A stretch of 16,370 nt of DNA. It comes from Nonomuraea sp. (GTDB lineage Bacteria > Actinomycetota > Actinomycetes > Streptosporangiales > Streptosporangiaceae). The notes beneath the pieces are model-generated. The model made no database searches, had not been told where the DNA came from, and worked only from the letters and a program-made list of their open reading frames with translations. Numbering within the stretch: position 1 is the first letter of the stretch; each line of letters begins with the position of its first letter. The stretch lies in contig JABFVJ010000437.1 of the NCBI GenBank assembly GCA_013362835.1, positions 1-16,370 of the forward strand, given 5' to 3'. Positions 6,832 to 14,545 of the stretch are shown here, one piece after another. A program made the position numbers and the translations under genes.

Positions 6832-8340
6832 ATGGCCGCACCCGCGCCGGTCCTGACGATGAGCGGGATCGGCAAACAGTTTCCCGGGGTCACGGCCCTG
6901 GACGGCGTGGACCTGCGGCTGCTGCCCGGCGAGGTGCACGCGCTCATGGGCGAGAACGGCGCGGGCAAGTCCACCTTGATCAAGGTGCTGACCGGCGTGT
7001 ATCCCGCCGACGCGGGCACGATCGAGCTGGCCGGCCGTACGGTCTCGTTCGGCAGCCCGGCCGAGGCGCAGCACGGCGGCATCAGCACGGTCTACCAGGA
7101 GGTCAACCTCTGCCCCAACCTGTCGGTGGCCGAGAACATCTTCATCGGCCGCGAGCCGCGCAGGCTGGGGCGCATCGACTGGAAGCGCATGCGCGCGAGG
7201 GCGCATGAGCTGCTGGCCAGGCTGGACCTGAGCCTCGACGTGTCGGCGCCGCTGTCGGCGTACTCGCTGGCGATCCAGCAGATGGTGGCCATCGCGCGGG
7301 CGATCGACATCGACGCGCGGGTGCTGATCCTGGACGAGCCCACCTCCAGCCTGGACGCCGACGAGGTGCGCCAGCTCTTCCGGGTGATGCGGCGGCTCAA
7401 GGAGGAAGGCATCGCCATCCTCTTCGTCTCCCACTTTCTCGACCAGATCTACGAAATTTCGGACCGTATGACGATTCTTCGCAACGGTCGGCTCGTCGGC
7501 GAATACCTCACCCGCGAGCTTCCCCAGATCGAGCTGGTCGCCAAGATGATCGGCCAGGAGCTGGCCGCGCTCGAACGCCTGCACGGCGAGGCCAAGGTCT
7601 TCGACCGGCCGCTCGTCGAGGCGCGCGAGCTGGGCCGTACCGGGGCGGTCGAGCCGTTCTCGATCACCATCCACGAGGGCGAGGTCGTGGGGCTGGCCGG
7701 GCTGCTCGGCTCGGGGCGTACGGAGGTCGCGCGCCTGCTGTTCGGGGCCGACCACGCGAGCACCGGCGAGGTGGCGATCGGCGGCGAGCCCACCGCGCTG
7801 CGCACGCCGCGCACGGCGATGAACCACAAGATCGCCTTCTGCTCCGAGAACCGCAAGGAGGACGGCCTGATCCCCGACCTCACCGTCCGCGAGAACATCA
7901 TCCTGGCCCTCCAGGCCACCCGGGGCTGGACCAGGCCGGTGCCCCGCGAGCAGCAGGACGAGCTGGTCGGCAAGTACGTCAAGGCCCTGAAGATCAGCCC
8001 GCCCAACCCCGAGCACCTGGTGCGCAACCTGAGCGGCGGCAACCAGCAGAAGGTGCTGCTGGCCCGCTGGCTCATCCTGGAGCCGCGGCTGCTCATCCTC
8101 GACGAGCCCACCCGGGGCATCGACGTCGGGGCCAAGACCGAGATCCAGCGGCTGGTCGCCGAACTGTCGGAGGGAGGCATGGCGGTGCTGTTCATCTCCG
8201 CCGAGCTGGAGGAGGTCCTGCGGCTCAGCCACAAGGTCGAGGTGCTGCGCGACCGCCGCCTGGTGGCCGAGCTGCCCAACGACGACGACCTGAGCACGGA
8301 CGTGCTGCTGGAGACGATCGCGAGCGGGGGGCGGGCCTGA
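6832..8340 (+). CDS. ytfR: YtfR-like sugar ABC transporter ATPase with two nucleotide-binding domains
   Basis: This 502-residue cytoplasmic ATPase energises import through YtfT and YjfF. Two ABC domains are fused, as in the RbsA/AraG/YtfR group. Domain 1 has Walker [10 protein letters not shown] (40-48), a divergent signature YSLAIQQ (144-150) and Walker B with D168-E169. Domain 2 has a degenerate Walker A GLLGSGRTE lacking the lysine (290-298), canonical signature LSGGNQQK (400-407) and Walker B with D424-E425. These asymmetries are usual for CUT2 ATPases. The ATG at 6832 has a purine-rich GGAGGGGGAGG just upstream. Its stop codon shares one base with the ytfT start (TGATG-type junction), so the two are translationally coupled. 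Its position directly after ytfQ and before two permeases defines its role. Confidence 0.93.
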   Translation: MAAPAPVLTMSGIGKQFPGVTALDGVDLRLLPGEVHALMGENGAGKSTLIKVLTGVYPADAGTIELAGRTVSFGSPAEAQHGGISTVYQEVNLCPNLSVAENIFIGREPRRLGRIDWKRMRARAHELLARLDLSLDVSAPLSAYSLAIQQMVAIARAIDIDARVLILDEPTSSLDADEVRQLFRVMRRLKEEGIAILFVSHFLDQIYEISDRMTILRNGRLVGEYLTRELPQIELVAKMIGQELAALERLHGEAKVFDRPLVEARELGRTGAVEPFSITIHEGEVVGLAGLLGSGRTEVARLLFGADHASTGEVAIGGEPTALRTPRTAMNHKIAFCSENRKEDGLIPDLTVRENIILALQATRGWTRPVPREQQDELVGKYVKALKISPPNPEHLVRNLSGGNQQKVLLARWLILEPRLLILDEPTRGIDVGAKTEIQRLVAELSEGGMAVLFISAELEEVLRLSHKVEVLRDRRLVAELPNDDDLSTDVLLETIASGGRA

Positions 8341-9353
8341 TGCGGCGGCTGCTCTGGCCGGCGGTGGTGCTCGTACTGCTGCTGGCCCTGAACGTGTTCT
8401 TCACCCCGAGCTTCTTCTCGATCCAGGTCAGGGACGGCCACCTGTACGGCAGCCTGATCGACATCCTGCGCTTCGGCGCGCCGCTGATCCTGGTCTCGCT
8501 CGGCATGACGCTGGTCATCGCGACCGGCGGCATCGACCTGTCGGTCGGCTCGGTGGTGGCGATCTCGGGCGCGCTCGCGTGCCTGCAGATCAGCGACGAC
8601 GCCGGCGTGTTCACCGCCGTGGCGCTCGCGCTCGGACTGTGCCTGGTGCTCGGCGCCTGGAACGGGTTCCTGGTCGCGGGGGCGGGCATCCAGCCGATCA
8701 TCGCCACGCTGATCCTCATGGTGGCCGGGCGGGGCCTGGCCCAGCTCATCACCGACGGGCAGATCATCACGGTCAACGACTCGTCGTACAAGCTGATCGG
8801 CGGCGGGTATCTGCTGGCCGTGCCGTTCGGGGTGCTGCTGGTGCTGGCCGTGCTGCTGGTCACCGCGTTCCTGACGCGGCGGCTGGCGCTCGGCATGCTG
8901 ATCGAGTCGGTCGGCGGCAACGCCGAGGCGAGCAGGCTCGCGGGCATCAGGTCGCGCGGGATCATCATCATGGTCTACGCCTTCGCCGCGCTGTGCGCCG
9001 GCATCGCCGGGCTGATGATCAGCTCGAACGTCTCCAGCGCCGACGGCAACAACGCCGGCCTGTGGATCGAGCTCGACGCCATCCTCGCCGTCGTGATCGG
9101 CGGCACGTCGCTGTCCGGCGGGCGGTTCTCGCTCGGCGGGACCGTGCTCGGGGCGCTCATCATCCAGACGCTCACCACGACGATCTACTCCATCGGCGTG
9201 CCGCCCGAGACGACCCTGCTGTTCAAGGCGCTGGTCGTGGCGGCGGTCTGCCTCATCCAGTCGCCGAAGTTCCGCGAGAAGGCCTTCCGGAGACGCGGCC
9301 GGAGCTCGCTGCCCACCCCGGTCACTGAAGAGAAAGTGCGGGTGACCACGTGA
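8340..9353 (+). CDS. ytfT: YtfT-like permease of the furanose ABC transporter
   Basis: This 337-residue integral membrane protein of the BPD_transp_2 (branched-chain amino acid/ribose) permease family should form half of the channel. Hydrophobic segments run from about residue 5 to 305. The family signature GGIDLSVGS is at 63-71, and the cytoplasmic coupling region includes ELDAILAVVIGGTSLSGG at 244-261. A basic C-terminal tail (KFREKAFRRRGR) follows the last segment and is cytosolic by the positive-inside rule. Its start codon overlaps the ytfR stop by one base and its stop overlaps the next start by four bases (GTGA), so translation is coupled on both sides. It is assigned as YtfT rather than YjfF because the following gene matches YjfF much better, and these systems use one of each. 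Confidence 0.9.
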   Translation: MRRLLWPAVVLVLLLALNVFFTPSFFSIQVRDGHLYGSLIDILRFGAPLILVSLGMTLVIATGGIDLSVGSVVAISGALACLQISDDAGVFTAVALALGLCLVLGAWNGFLVAGAGIQPIIATLILMVAGRGLAQLITDGQIITVNDSSYKLIGGGYLLAVPFGVLLVLAVLLVTAFLTRRLALGMLIESVGGNAEASRLAGIRSRGIIIMVYAFAALCAGIAGLMISSNVSSADGNNAGLWIELDAILAVVIGGTSLSGGRFSLGGTVLGALIIQTLTTTIYSIGVPPETTLLFKALVVAAVCLIQSPKFREKAFRRRGRSSLPTPVTEEKVRVTT

Positions 9354-10333
9354 CCACCATGACCGTCGGCCGCGTCGCGCTGCCGGCCAAGTATCTGCCC
9401 GTGCTCGTCACCGGGTGCCTGTTCGTGGCGATGTTCGTCGTGGGCGGCATCCGCTACGAGGGGTTCGCGAGCGGGCAGGTGATCCTCAACGTCTTCATCG
9501 ACAACGCCTTCCTGCTGGTGGTGGCGGTCGGGATGACGTTCGTGATCCTGACCGGGGGCATCGACCTGTCGGTGGGGTCGGTGGTGGCGCTGTCGACGAT
9601 GATCTCGGCGTCGCTGATGGCGGGGCCGGGGTGGCCGCCGTACCTGGTGGTGCCGCTGGTGCTGGCCGTCGGGTCCGGGCTCGGGCTGCTGATGGGCTAC
9701 ATCGTGCACGCCTTCGACATCCAGCCGTTCATCGTGACGCTGGCCGGGATGTTCCTGGCGAGAGGGCTGTGCTACACGATCGGCACGGACTCGATCCCGA
9801 TCGAGGACCCGACGTTCACGGCGTTCGCGCAGACCAGGATCGACCTGTTCGCCGACCTGTGGATCTCGCCGAGCGTGATCATCGCGGTGGTGGTGGTGCT
9901 GGCGGCGGCGTACGTGCTGCACTACACGAAGCTCGGCCGGTCCGTCTACGCGACGGGCGGCAGCGAGCAGTCCGCGCTGCTCATGGGCCTGCCCGTGGGC
10001 CGGACGAAGATCACGGTCTACACGATCAGCGGCTTCTGCTCGGCGCTCGGCGGCGTGCTGCTGTCGTTCTACATGCTCTCCGGCTACGGCCTGCACGCCG
10101 TGGGCATGGAGCTGGACGCCATCGCCGCGGTCGTCATCGGCGGCACGCTGCTGACGGGCGGCAGGGGCTTCCTGTTCGGAACCGTGCTGGGGGTGCTCGT
10201 CCTCGGCCTGATCCAGACGGTCATCAGCTTCGAGGGCACGCTCAGCTCGTGGTGGACGAAGATCTTCATCGGCCTCCTGCTGTTCGTGTTCATCGTGCTG
10301 CAACGGCTGTTCTCGGCGCGAGCACGCCGCTGA
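9350..10333 (+). CDS. yjfF: YjfF-like permease of the furanose ABC transporter
   Basis: This 327-residue membrane protein is the second permease, expected to pair with YtfT as a heterodimer. It matches E. coli YjfF in several stretches: DNAFLLVVAVGMTFVIL (51-67), GGIDLSVGSV (69-78), ITLAGMF-like IVTLAGMFLARG (128-139), ELDAIAAVVIGGTLLTGG (254-271) and the near-identical tail GTLSSWWTKI (296-305). The GTG start lies in a 4-base overlap with the ytfT stop; an ATG four codons in (9359) is an alternative start, but the overlap favours the GTG. It is the last gene of the ytf operon. The 208 bp after it contain no strong terminator hairpin with a T-run, so some transcripts may continue into the chvE unit. 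Confidence 0.92.
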   Translation: MTTMTVGRVALPAKYLPVLVTGCLFVAMFVVGGIRYEGFASGQVILNVFIDNAFLLVVAVGMTFVILTGGIDLSVGSVVALSTMISASLMAGPGWPPYLVVPLVLAVGSGLGLLMGYIVHAFDIQPFIVTLAGMFLARGLCYTIGTDSIPIEDPTFTAFAQTRIDLFADLWISPSVIIAVVVVLAAAYVLHYTKLGRSVYATGGSEQSALLMGLPVGRTKITVYTISGFCSALGGVLLSFYMLSGYGLHAVGMELDAIAAVVIGGTLLTGGRGFLFGTVLGVLVLGLIQTVISFEGTLSSWWTKIFIGLLLFVFIVLQRLFSARARR

Positions 10334-10392
10334 CCTGCGAGGAGACGCCGCTGAAAGTTACCTAAAGGTTTCCGTCAGGTTATGCTCAACCG

Positions 10393-10421
10393 TTGACATA
10401 GACTTTGTTAGCGATAACAAT
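10393..10421 (+). promoter_or_regulatory. chvE promoter: consensus -35 overlapped downstream by a LacI-type operator
   Basis: TTGACA at 10393-10398 is a perfect -35 hexamer. With 17-bp spacing the -10 would be AACAAT at 10416-10421, a 4-of-6 match. The operator O5 fills the spacer and the start of the -10, a classical arrangement for steric repression. No other good promoter is visible before chvE. Confidence 0.65.
10406..10419. promoter_or_regulatory. LacI-type operator O5
   Basis: TGTTAGCGATAACA differs from the perfect O1 palindrome at one base. It lies inside the chvE promoter between -35 and -10, so it should be the main repression site for the chvE-mmsA-mmsB-lacI unit. Confidence 0.82.
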
Positions 10422-10491
10422 CGGCGAGGACGAAGCGCGAACTTTGTTCTGATTCATCACGTTCTGTGATCGAAATCTCGGCTCTATCGGC

Positions 10492-10505
10492 AGTTAACGC
10501 TCACA
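10492..10505. promoter_or_regulatory. LacI-type operator O6
   Basis: AGTTAACGCTCACA fits the cluster consensus except at the first base. It is 86 bp centre to centre from O5 and 36 bp before the chvE start codon. This repeats the upstream/downstream operator pairing seen at ytfQ. It suggests looping or a transcription roadblock in the chvE leader. Confidence 0.65.
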
Positions 10506-10541
10506 TGCCGCTGCCGCAACCCCCATCGCAAGGAGTGCCAC

Positions 10542-11660
10542 ATGAGGTTGGGACGTATCGGGGGCGTGGTGTCCGCCATCGCGCTCGCCGCGACCATGAC
10601 GGCCTGCGGCTCCAGCCAGAAGACCGTCGACGCCGCCCCCACCGGCTCGGCCGCCGCCGGCAACGCCGGCGCCCTGATCGGCGTCACGATGCCCACGAAG
10701 TCGTCGGAACGGTGGATCCACGACGGCGACAACGTCAAGCAGCAGCTCGAGAAGCTGGGCTACAAGGTCGACCTGCAGTACGCGGAGAACGACATCCCCA
10801 CGCAGGCCAACCAGATCGAGAACCAGATCACCAAGGGCGCCAAGCTCCTGATCATCGCCTCGATCGACGGCACCGCGATCACGTCGCAGCTGCAGCAGGC
10901 CGCCGACGCGAAGATCCCGGTCATCGCCTACGACCGCCTGATCCGCAACAGCCCGAACGTCGACTACTACGCCACGTTCGACAACTTCAAGGTCGGCGTG
11001 CAGCAGGCGACCTCGCTGCTCAAGGGCCTCGGCGTCGAGGACGGCAAGAAGGGCCCGTTCAACGTCGAGCTGTTCGGCGGCTCGCCCGACGACAACAACG
11101 CCACGTTCTTCTGGAACGGCGCCATGTCGGTGCTCCAGCCGAAGATCGACGACGGCACCCTGGTGATCAAGAGCGGCCAGAAGGACTTCAAGACCGCCGC
11201 CATCCTCCGCTGGGACCCGGCCACCGCGCAGAAGCGCATGGAGGACATCCTCACCAAGACCTACGCCGGTGGCACCAAGGTCGACGGCGTGCTGTCCCCG
11301 TACGACGGCCTGTCCATCGGCATCCTGTCGGCGCTCAAGAGCTCCGGCTACGGCACCAGCGGCCAGCCCTACCCGGTCGTGACCGGCCAGGACGCCGAGC
11401 TCGCCTCGGTCAAGTCGATCATCGCCGACGAGCAGTACTCGACCATCTTCAAGGACACCCGCAAGCTCGCCGAGCAGACGGTGAAGATGGCCGACGCCGT
11501 GCTCAAGGGCGGCCAGCCCGAGGTGAACAACACCAAGGACTACGACAACGGCAACAAGATCGTCCCCTCGTACCTGCTCGACCCGGTGATCGTGGACAAG
11601 GGCAACTACAAGGAGATCATCGTCGGCGGCAACTACTACACCGAGGACCAGCTCAAGTAA
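10542..11660 (+). CDS. chvE: ChvE-like monosaccharide-binding lipoprotein of a CUT2 ABC transporter
   Basis: This 372-residue lipoprotein is a periplasmic-binding-protein-I family receptor of the ChvE/multiple-monosaccharide type. The lipobox MTAC gives a lipid-modified cysteine at residue 22, followed by a Ser/Ala/Thr-rich linker to about 42. The sugar-binding domain shows family features: [17 protein letters not shown] near 46-62, [15 protein letters not shown] near 82-96, PVIAYDRLI near 125-133 and [10 protein letters not shown] near 252-261. ChvE proteins bind several aldoses including L-arabinose, glucose, galactose and xylose. In this neighbourhood L-arabinopyranose is a likely ligand, but specificity cannot be read directly. 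AAGGAG at 10530-10535 with a 6-base spacer fixes the ATG. The gene is under O5 and O6 and is followed by a strong hairpin before mmsA. Confidence 0.92.
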   Translation: MRLGRIGGVVSAIALAATMTACGSSQKTVDAAPTGSAAAGNAGALIGVTMPTKSSERWIHDGDNVKQQLEKLGYKVDLQYAENDIPTQANQIENQITKGAKLLIIASIDGTAITSQLQQAADAKIPVIAYDRLIRNSPNVDYYATFDNFKVGVQQATSLLKGLGVEDGKKGPFNVELFGGSPDDNNATFFWNGAMSVLQPKIDDGTLVIKSGQKDFKTAAILRWDPATAQKRMEDILTKTYAGGTKVDGVLSPYDGLSIGILSALKSSGYGTSGQPYPVVTGQDAELASVKSIIADEQYSTIFKDTRKLAEQTVKMADAVLKGGQPEVNNTKDYDNGNKIVPSYLLDPVIVDKGNYKEIIVGGNYYTEDQLK

Positions 11661-11666
11661 GGGCTC

Positions 11667-11695
11667 GCCCCGGAGGACCACCGGTCCTCCGGGGC
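11667..11695 (+). terminator. Strong hairpin after chvE, probable partial terminator or mRNA stabiliser
   Basis: GCCCCGGAGGACC at 11667-11679 pairs perfectly with GGTCCTCCGGGGC at 11683-11695 around a 3-base ACC loop, giving a 13-bp stem. It is followed by a pyrimidine stretch (TCTCCTTC) rather than a clean T-run. It therefore looks more like an attenuating or stabilising hairpin than a complete terminator. It occupies the same place as the hairpin after ytfQ. Confidence 0.65.
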
Positions 11696-11721
11696 TCTCC
11701 TTCAACCTGAGCGAGGGGCAT

Positions 11722-13251
11722 ATGACCGAGCACATCTTGCGGATGAGCGGGATCACCAAGACGTTCCCCGGTGTCAAGGCGCTGCAGGACGTCAACCTGG
11801 ACGTCCGGCGCGGTGAGATCCACGCCATCTGCGGCGAGAACGGCGCCGGCAAGTCGACGCTGATGAAGGTGCTGTCCGGGGTCTACCCGCACGGCGACTA
11901 CGAAGGCGAGATCACCTTCGAGGGCAGGCGCTGCGAGTTCTCCGGCATCCGCGACAGCGAGCACGCCGGGATCGTCATCATCCACCAGGAGCTGGCGCTC
12001 AGCCCGCAGCTGTCGATCGCGGAGAACATCTTCCTCGGCAACGAGCGCGCCAAGCGCGGTTTCATCGACTGGAACCGCACCAACTTCGAGGCGGGCGAGC
12101 TGATGAAGCGCGTCGGCCTGCAGGAGAACCCGACCACCACGGTCTCCGACATCGGCGTCGGCAAGCAGCAGCTCGTCGAGATCGCCAAGGCGCTGTCGAA
12201 GGAGGTGAAGCTGCTCATCCTCGACGAGCCCACCGCGGCGCTCAACGACGACGACTCGGCCCACCTGCTCGACCTGCTGCGCGGCCTGCGGGACCAGGGC
12301 ATCACCTGCGTGATCATCTCCCACAAGCTCAACGAGGTGACCGCCATCGCCGACTCCGTCACGATCATCCGTGACGGCCGGACGATCGAGACCCTCGACA
12401 TGGCCACCGACCACGTCACCGAGGACCGGATCATCTCCGGCATGGTCGGCCGCGCCCTCGACAACCGGTTCCCGCCGCACGAGTCGACGATCGGCGAAGA
12501 GGCCCTGCGCGTCGAGGACTGGACCGTCTACAGCCCGAGCCAGCCCGGCAGGAAGGTCGTGGACGGCGCGTCGCTCACCCTGCGCAGGGGCGAGATCGTC
12601 GGCCTGGCCGGCCTGATGGGCGCCGGGCGCACCGAGCTGGCGATGAGCCTGTTCGGCCGCACGTACGGCGTGCACATCTCCGGCAAGGTCTTCAAGGACG
12701 GCAAGCCGATCGAGATCCGCAACGTGCAGGACGCGATCAACCACGGCCTCGCCTACGCCACCGAGGACCGCAAGCGGTACGGCCTCAACCTCATCGAGGA
12801 CATCAAGCGCAACATCAGCGCGGCCGGGCTCAAGGGCCTGGCCAGGCGCGGCTGGGTGAACGAGAACGAGGAATACAAGGTCGCCGAAGAGTTCCACAAG
12901 AGCATGAACATCAAGGCGCCGAGCGTCAACAGCGTCGTGGGCAAGCTGAGCGGCGGCAACCAGCAGAAGGTCGTGCTGTCGAAGTGGATCCTCACGCAGC
13001 CCGACGTGCTGATCCTCGACGAGCCCACCCGCGGCATCGACGTCGGCGCCAAGTACGAGATCTACACGATCATCAACCGCCTCGCCGACCAGGGCAAGGC
13101 CGTGCTGGTGATCTCCAGTGAGTTGCCTGAGCTGCTCGGCCTGTGCGACCGCATCTACACACTCTCGGAAGGTCGCATCACCGGCGAGGTTCCCCGCCAG
13201 GAGGCCACCCAGGAAAGCCTCATGCACCTCATGACCAAGGGACAGGAGTAG
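11722..13251 (+). CDS. mmsA: MmsA/GguA-like sugar ABC transporter ATPase with two nucleotide-binding domains
   Basis: This 509-residue cytoplasmic ATPase powers the ChvE system. Domain 1 has Walker [10 protein letters not shown] (38-46), a divergent signature region IGVGKQQ (144-150) and Walker B D168-E169. Domain 2 has a lysine-less Walker [10 protein letters not shown] (297-305), signature LSGGNQQK (409-416) and Walker B D433-E434. The domain order and asymmetry match CUT2 ATPases. Pairing with a ChvE-type receptor and a single, longer permease identifies the GguA/MmsA subgroup rather than YtfR. The ATG at 11722 follows GAGGGG (11713-11718). The stop codon is 5 bp before the permease start, and the ribosome-binding site of the permease lies inside the 3' end of this gene, consistent with coupled translation. 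Confidence 0.93.
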   Translation: MTEHILRMSGITKTFPGVKALQDVNLDVRRGEIHAICGENGAGKSTLMKVLSGVYPHGDYEGEITFEGRRCEFSGIRDSEHAGIVIIHQELALSPQLSIAENIFLGNERAKRGFIDWNRTNFEAGELMKRVGLQENPTTTVSDIGVGKQQLVEIAKALSKEVKLLILDEPTAALNDDDSAHLLDLLRGLRDQGITCVIISHKLNEVTAIADSVTIIRDGRTIETLDMATDHVTEDRIISGMVGRALDNRFPPHESTIGEEALRVEDWTVYSPSQPGRKVVDGASLTLRRGEIVGLAGLMGAGRTELAMSLFGRTYGVHISGKVFKDGKPIEIRNVQDAINHGLAYATEDRKRYGLNLIEDIKRNISAAGLKGLARRGWVNENEEYKVAEEFHKSMNIKAPSVNSVVGKLSGGNQQKVVLSKWILTQPDVLILDEPTRGIDVGAKYEIYTIINRLADQGKAVLVISSELPELLGLCDRIYTLSEGRITGEVPRQEATQESLMHLMTKGQE

Positions 13252-13256
13252 CTCCC

Positions 13257-14516
13257 ATGAGCAGCATCACGCCCGCCGACGTGCAGGTCGGCGACCGGAG
13301 CGACGGGCCAGCGCCGCGGCAGCCCGGCCGGGTGTCGCTGGGCGGCCTGTCGCTGAACCTGCGTTCGAGCGGCATCTACATAGCCTTCGCGCTGATCATC
13401 GTGCTGTTCTCGGTGCTCACCGACGGCGCGTTGCTCCAGCCGCAGAACATCTCCAACATCATCGTCCAGAACTCCTACGTCCTGATCCTCGCGATCGGGA
13501 TGATCCTGGTCATCATCGCCGGGCACATCGACCTGTCGGTCGGGTCGGTGGTGGCGGTCACGGGAGCGCTGGCCGCCGTGCTCATGGTGAACATGGGCAT
13601 GCCGTGGCCGCTGGCCCTGCTGATCACGGTCGCCGCCGGCGCGCTCATCGGCGCCTGGCAGGGGTACTGGATCGCCTACTTCGGCATCCCCGCCTTCATC
13701 GTCACGCTGGCCGGCATGCTGCTGTTCCGCGCGCTGACCATGACCGTGCTGGGCAACCAGGGCATCGGCCCGTTCCCCGACCAGGTCCGTACGCTGGCCA
13801 ACGGCTTCACCAACGGCTACTTCGGCAACGTGGGCCTCGGCCCGCTGGGCGGCGCCGACCTGTTCAGCCTGCTCATCGGCCTGATCGCGATCGGCGGCAT
13901 GGTCGCCATGCAGTGGCGCACCCGTAACGCCCGCAAGGGTTACGGGCAGTCGGTCGAGCCGATGGCGCTGTTCGTGCTCAAGATGGTGGCCGGCGCCGCG
14001 CTGATCCTGTTCCTGATCGTGCAGCTCGCCCGCTTCAAGAACCTGCCGTGGGTGCTCGTGCTGCTGGCCGTGCTGGTGCTGGCGTACTCGCTGATGGCCA
14101 ACCGCACGGTCTTCGGCCGGCAGATCTACGCCATCGGCGGCAACCTCCAGGCGGCGGTCATGTCCGGCGTCAAGGTCAAGTCGGTGGTCTTCTGGATCTT
14201 CGTCAACATGGGGGTCCTGTCGGCCATCGCCGGCATCATCTTCGCCGGCCGGCTCAACCAGGCGGGCCCGACCGCGGGCAACAGCTTCGAGCTGGACGCC
14301 ATCGCGGCGGCCTTCATCGGCGGCGCGGCCGTCCAGGGCGGCGTCGGCAAGGTCGTCGGCGCCATCACCGGCGGCCTGATCATGGCCGTGATCAACAACG
14401 GCATGTCGCTCATCGGCTCGCCCAGCGAGCGCGTGATGCTCGTCAAGGGCGCCGTCCTGCTGGCCGCCGTCGCGTTCGACGTGTGGACCAAGCGCCGGGC
14501 GGGTGCCTCCCGCTGA
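13257..14516 (+). CDS. mmsB: MmsB/GguB-like permease of the multiple-monosaccharide ABC transporter
   Basis: This 419-residue BPD_transp_2 family membrane protein presumably acts as a homodimer, since no second permease is present in this unit. A hydrophilic, Pro/Gly-rich N-terminus (1-36) precedes hydrophobic segments starting at about 39. The signature GHIDLSVGSV is at 89-98, a variant of the GGIDLSVGS of the Ytf permeases. ELDAIAAAFIGGAAVQGG is at 345-362. About 70-80 residues in the middle (roughly 195-275, including a basic loop RTRNARKGYG) are extra compared with YtfT/YjfF, as is usual for GguB/XylH-type permeases. The ATG at 13257 was chosen because AGGAG at 13244-13248 lies 8 bases upstream; a longer upstream reading would overlap the mmsA 3' end. 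Confidence 0.92.
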   Translation: MSSITPADVQVGDRSDGPAPRQPGRVSLGGLSLNLRSSGIYIAFALIIVLFSVLTDGALLQPQNISNIIVQNSYVLILAIGMILVIIAGHIDLSVGSVVAVTGALAAVLMVNMGMPWPLALLITVAAGALIGAWQGYWIAYFGIPAFIVTLAGMLLFRALTMTVLGNQGIGPFPDQVRTLANGFTNGYFGNVGLGPLGGADLFSLLIGLIAIGGMVAMQWRTRNARKGYGQSVEPMALFVLKMVAGAALILFLIVQLARFKNLPWVLVLLAVLVLAYSLMANRTVFGRQIYAIGGNLQAAVMSGVKVKSVVFWIFVNMGVLSAIAGIIFAGRLNQAGPTAGNSFELDAIAAAFIGGAAVQGGVGKVVGAITGGLIMAVINNGMSLIGSPSERVMLVKGAVLLAAVAFDVWTKRRAGASR

Positions 14517-14545
14517 TCGCGGAGGGCGGATCGAAAGGAGAAACC

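Noticed and set aside
5775..7088. Minus-strand open frame across ytfQ and the start of ytfR
   Set aside because: It spans two recognised genes and the hairpin between them in antisense and has no recognisable motif.
10334..10392. Possible terminator after yjfF (ACCTAAAGGT and GGTT/AACC repeats)
   Set aside because: The stems are only 4 bp and no T-run follows; too weak to call.
6832..13251. Divergent signature motifs and lysine-less second Walker A in both sugar ATPases
   Set aside because: These are usual features of two-domain CUT2 ATPases (RbsA, AraG, YtfR), not damage or novelty.
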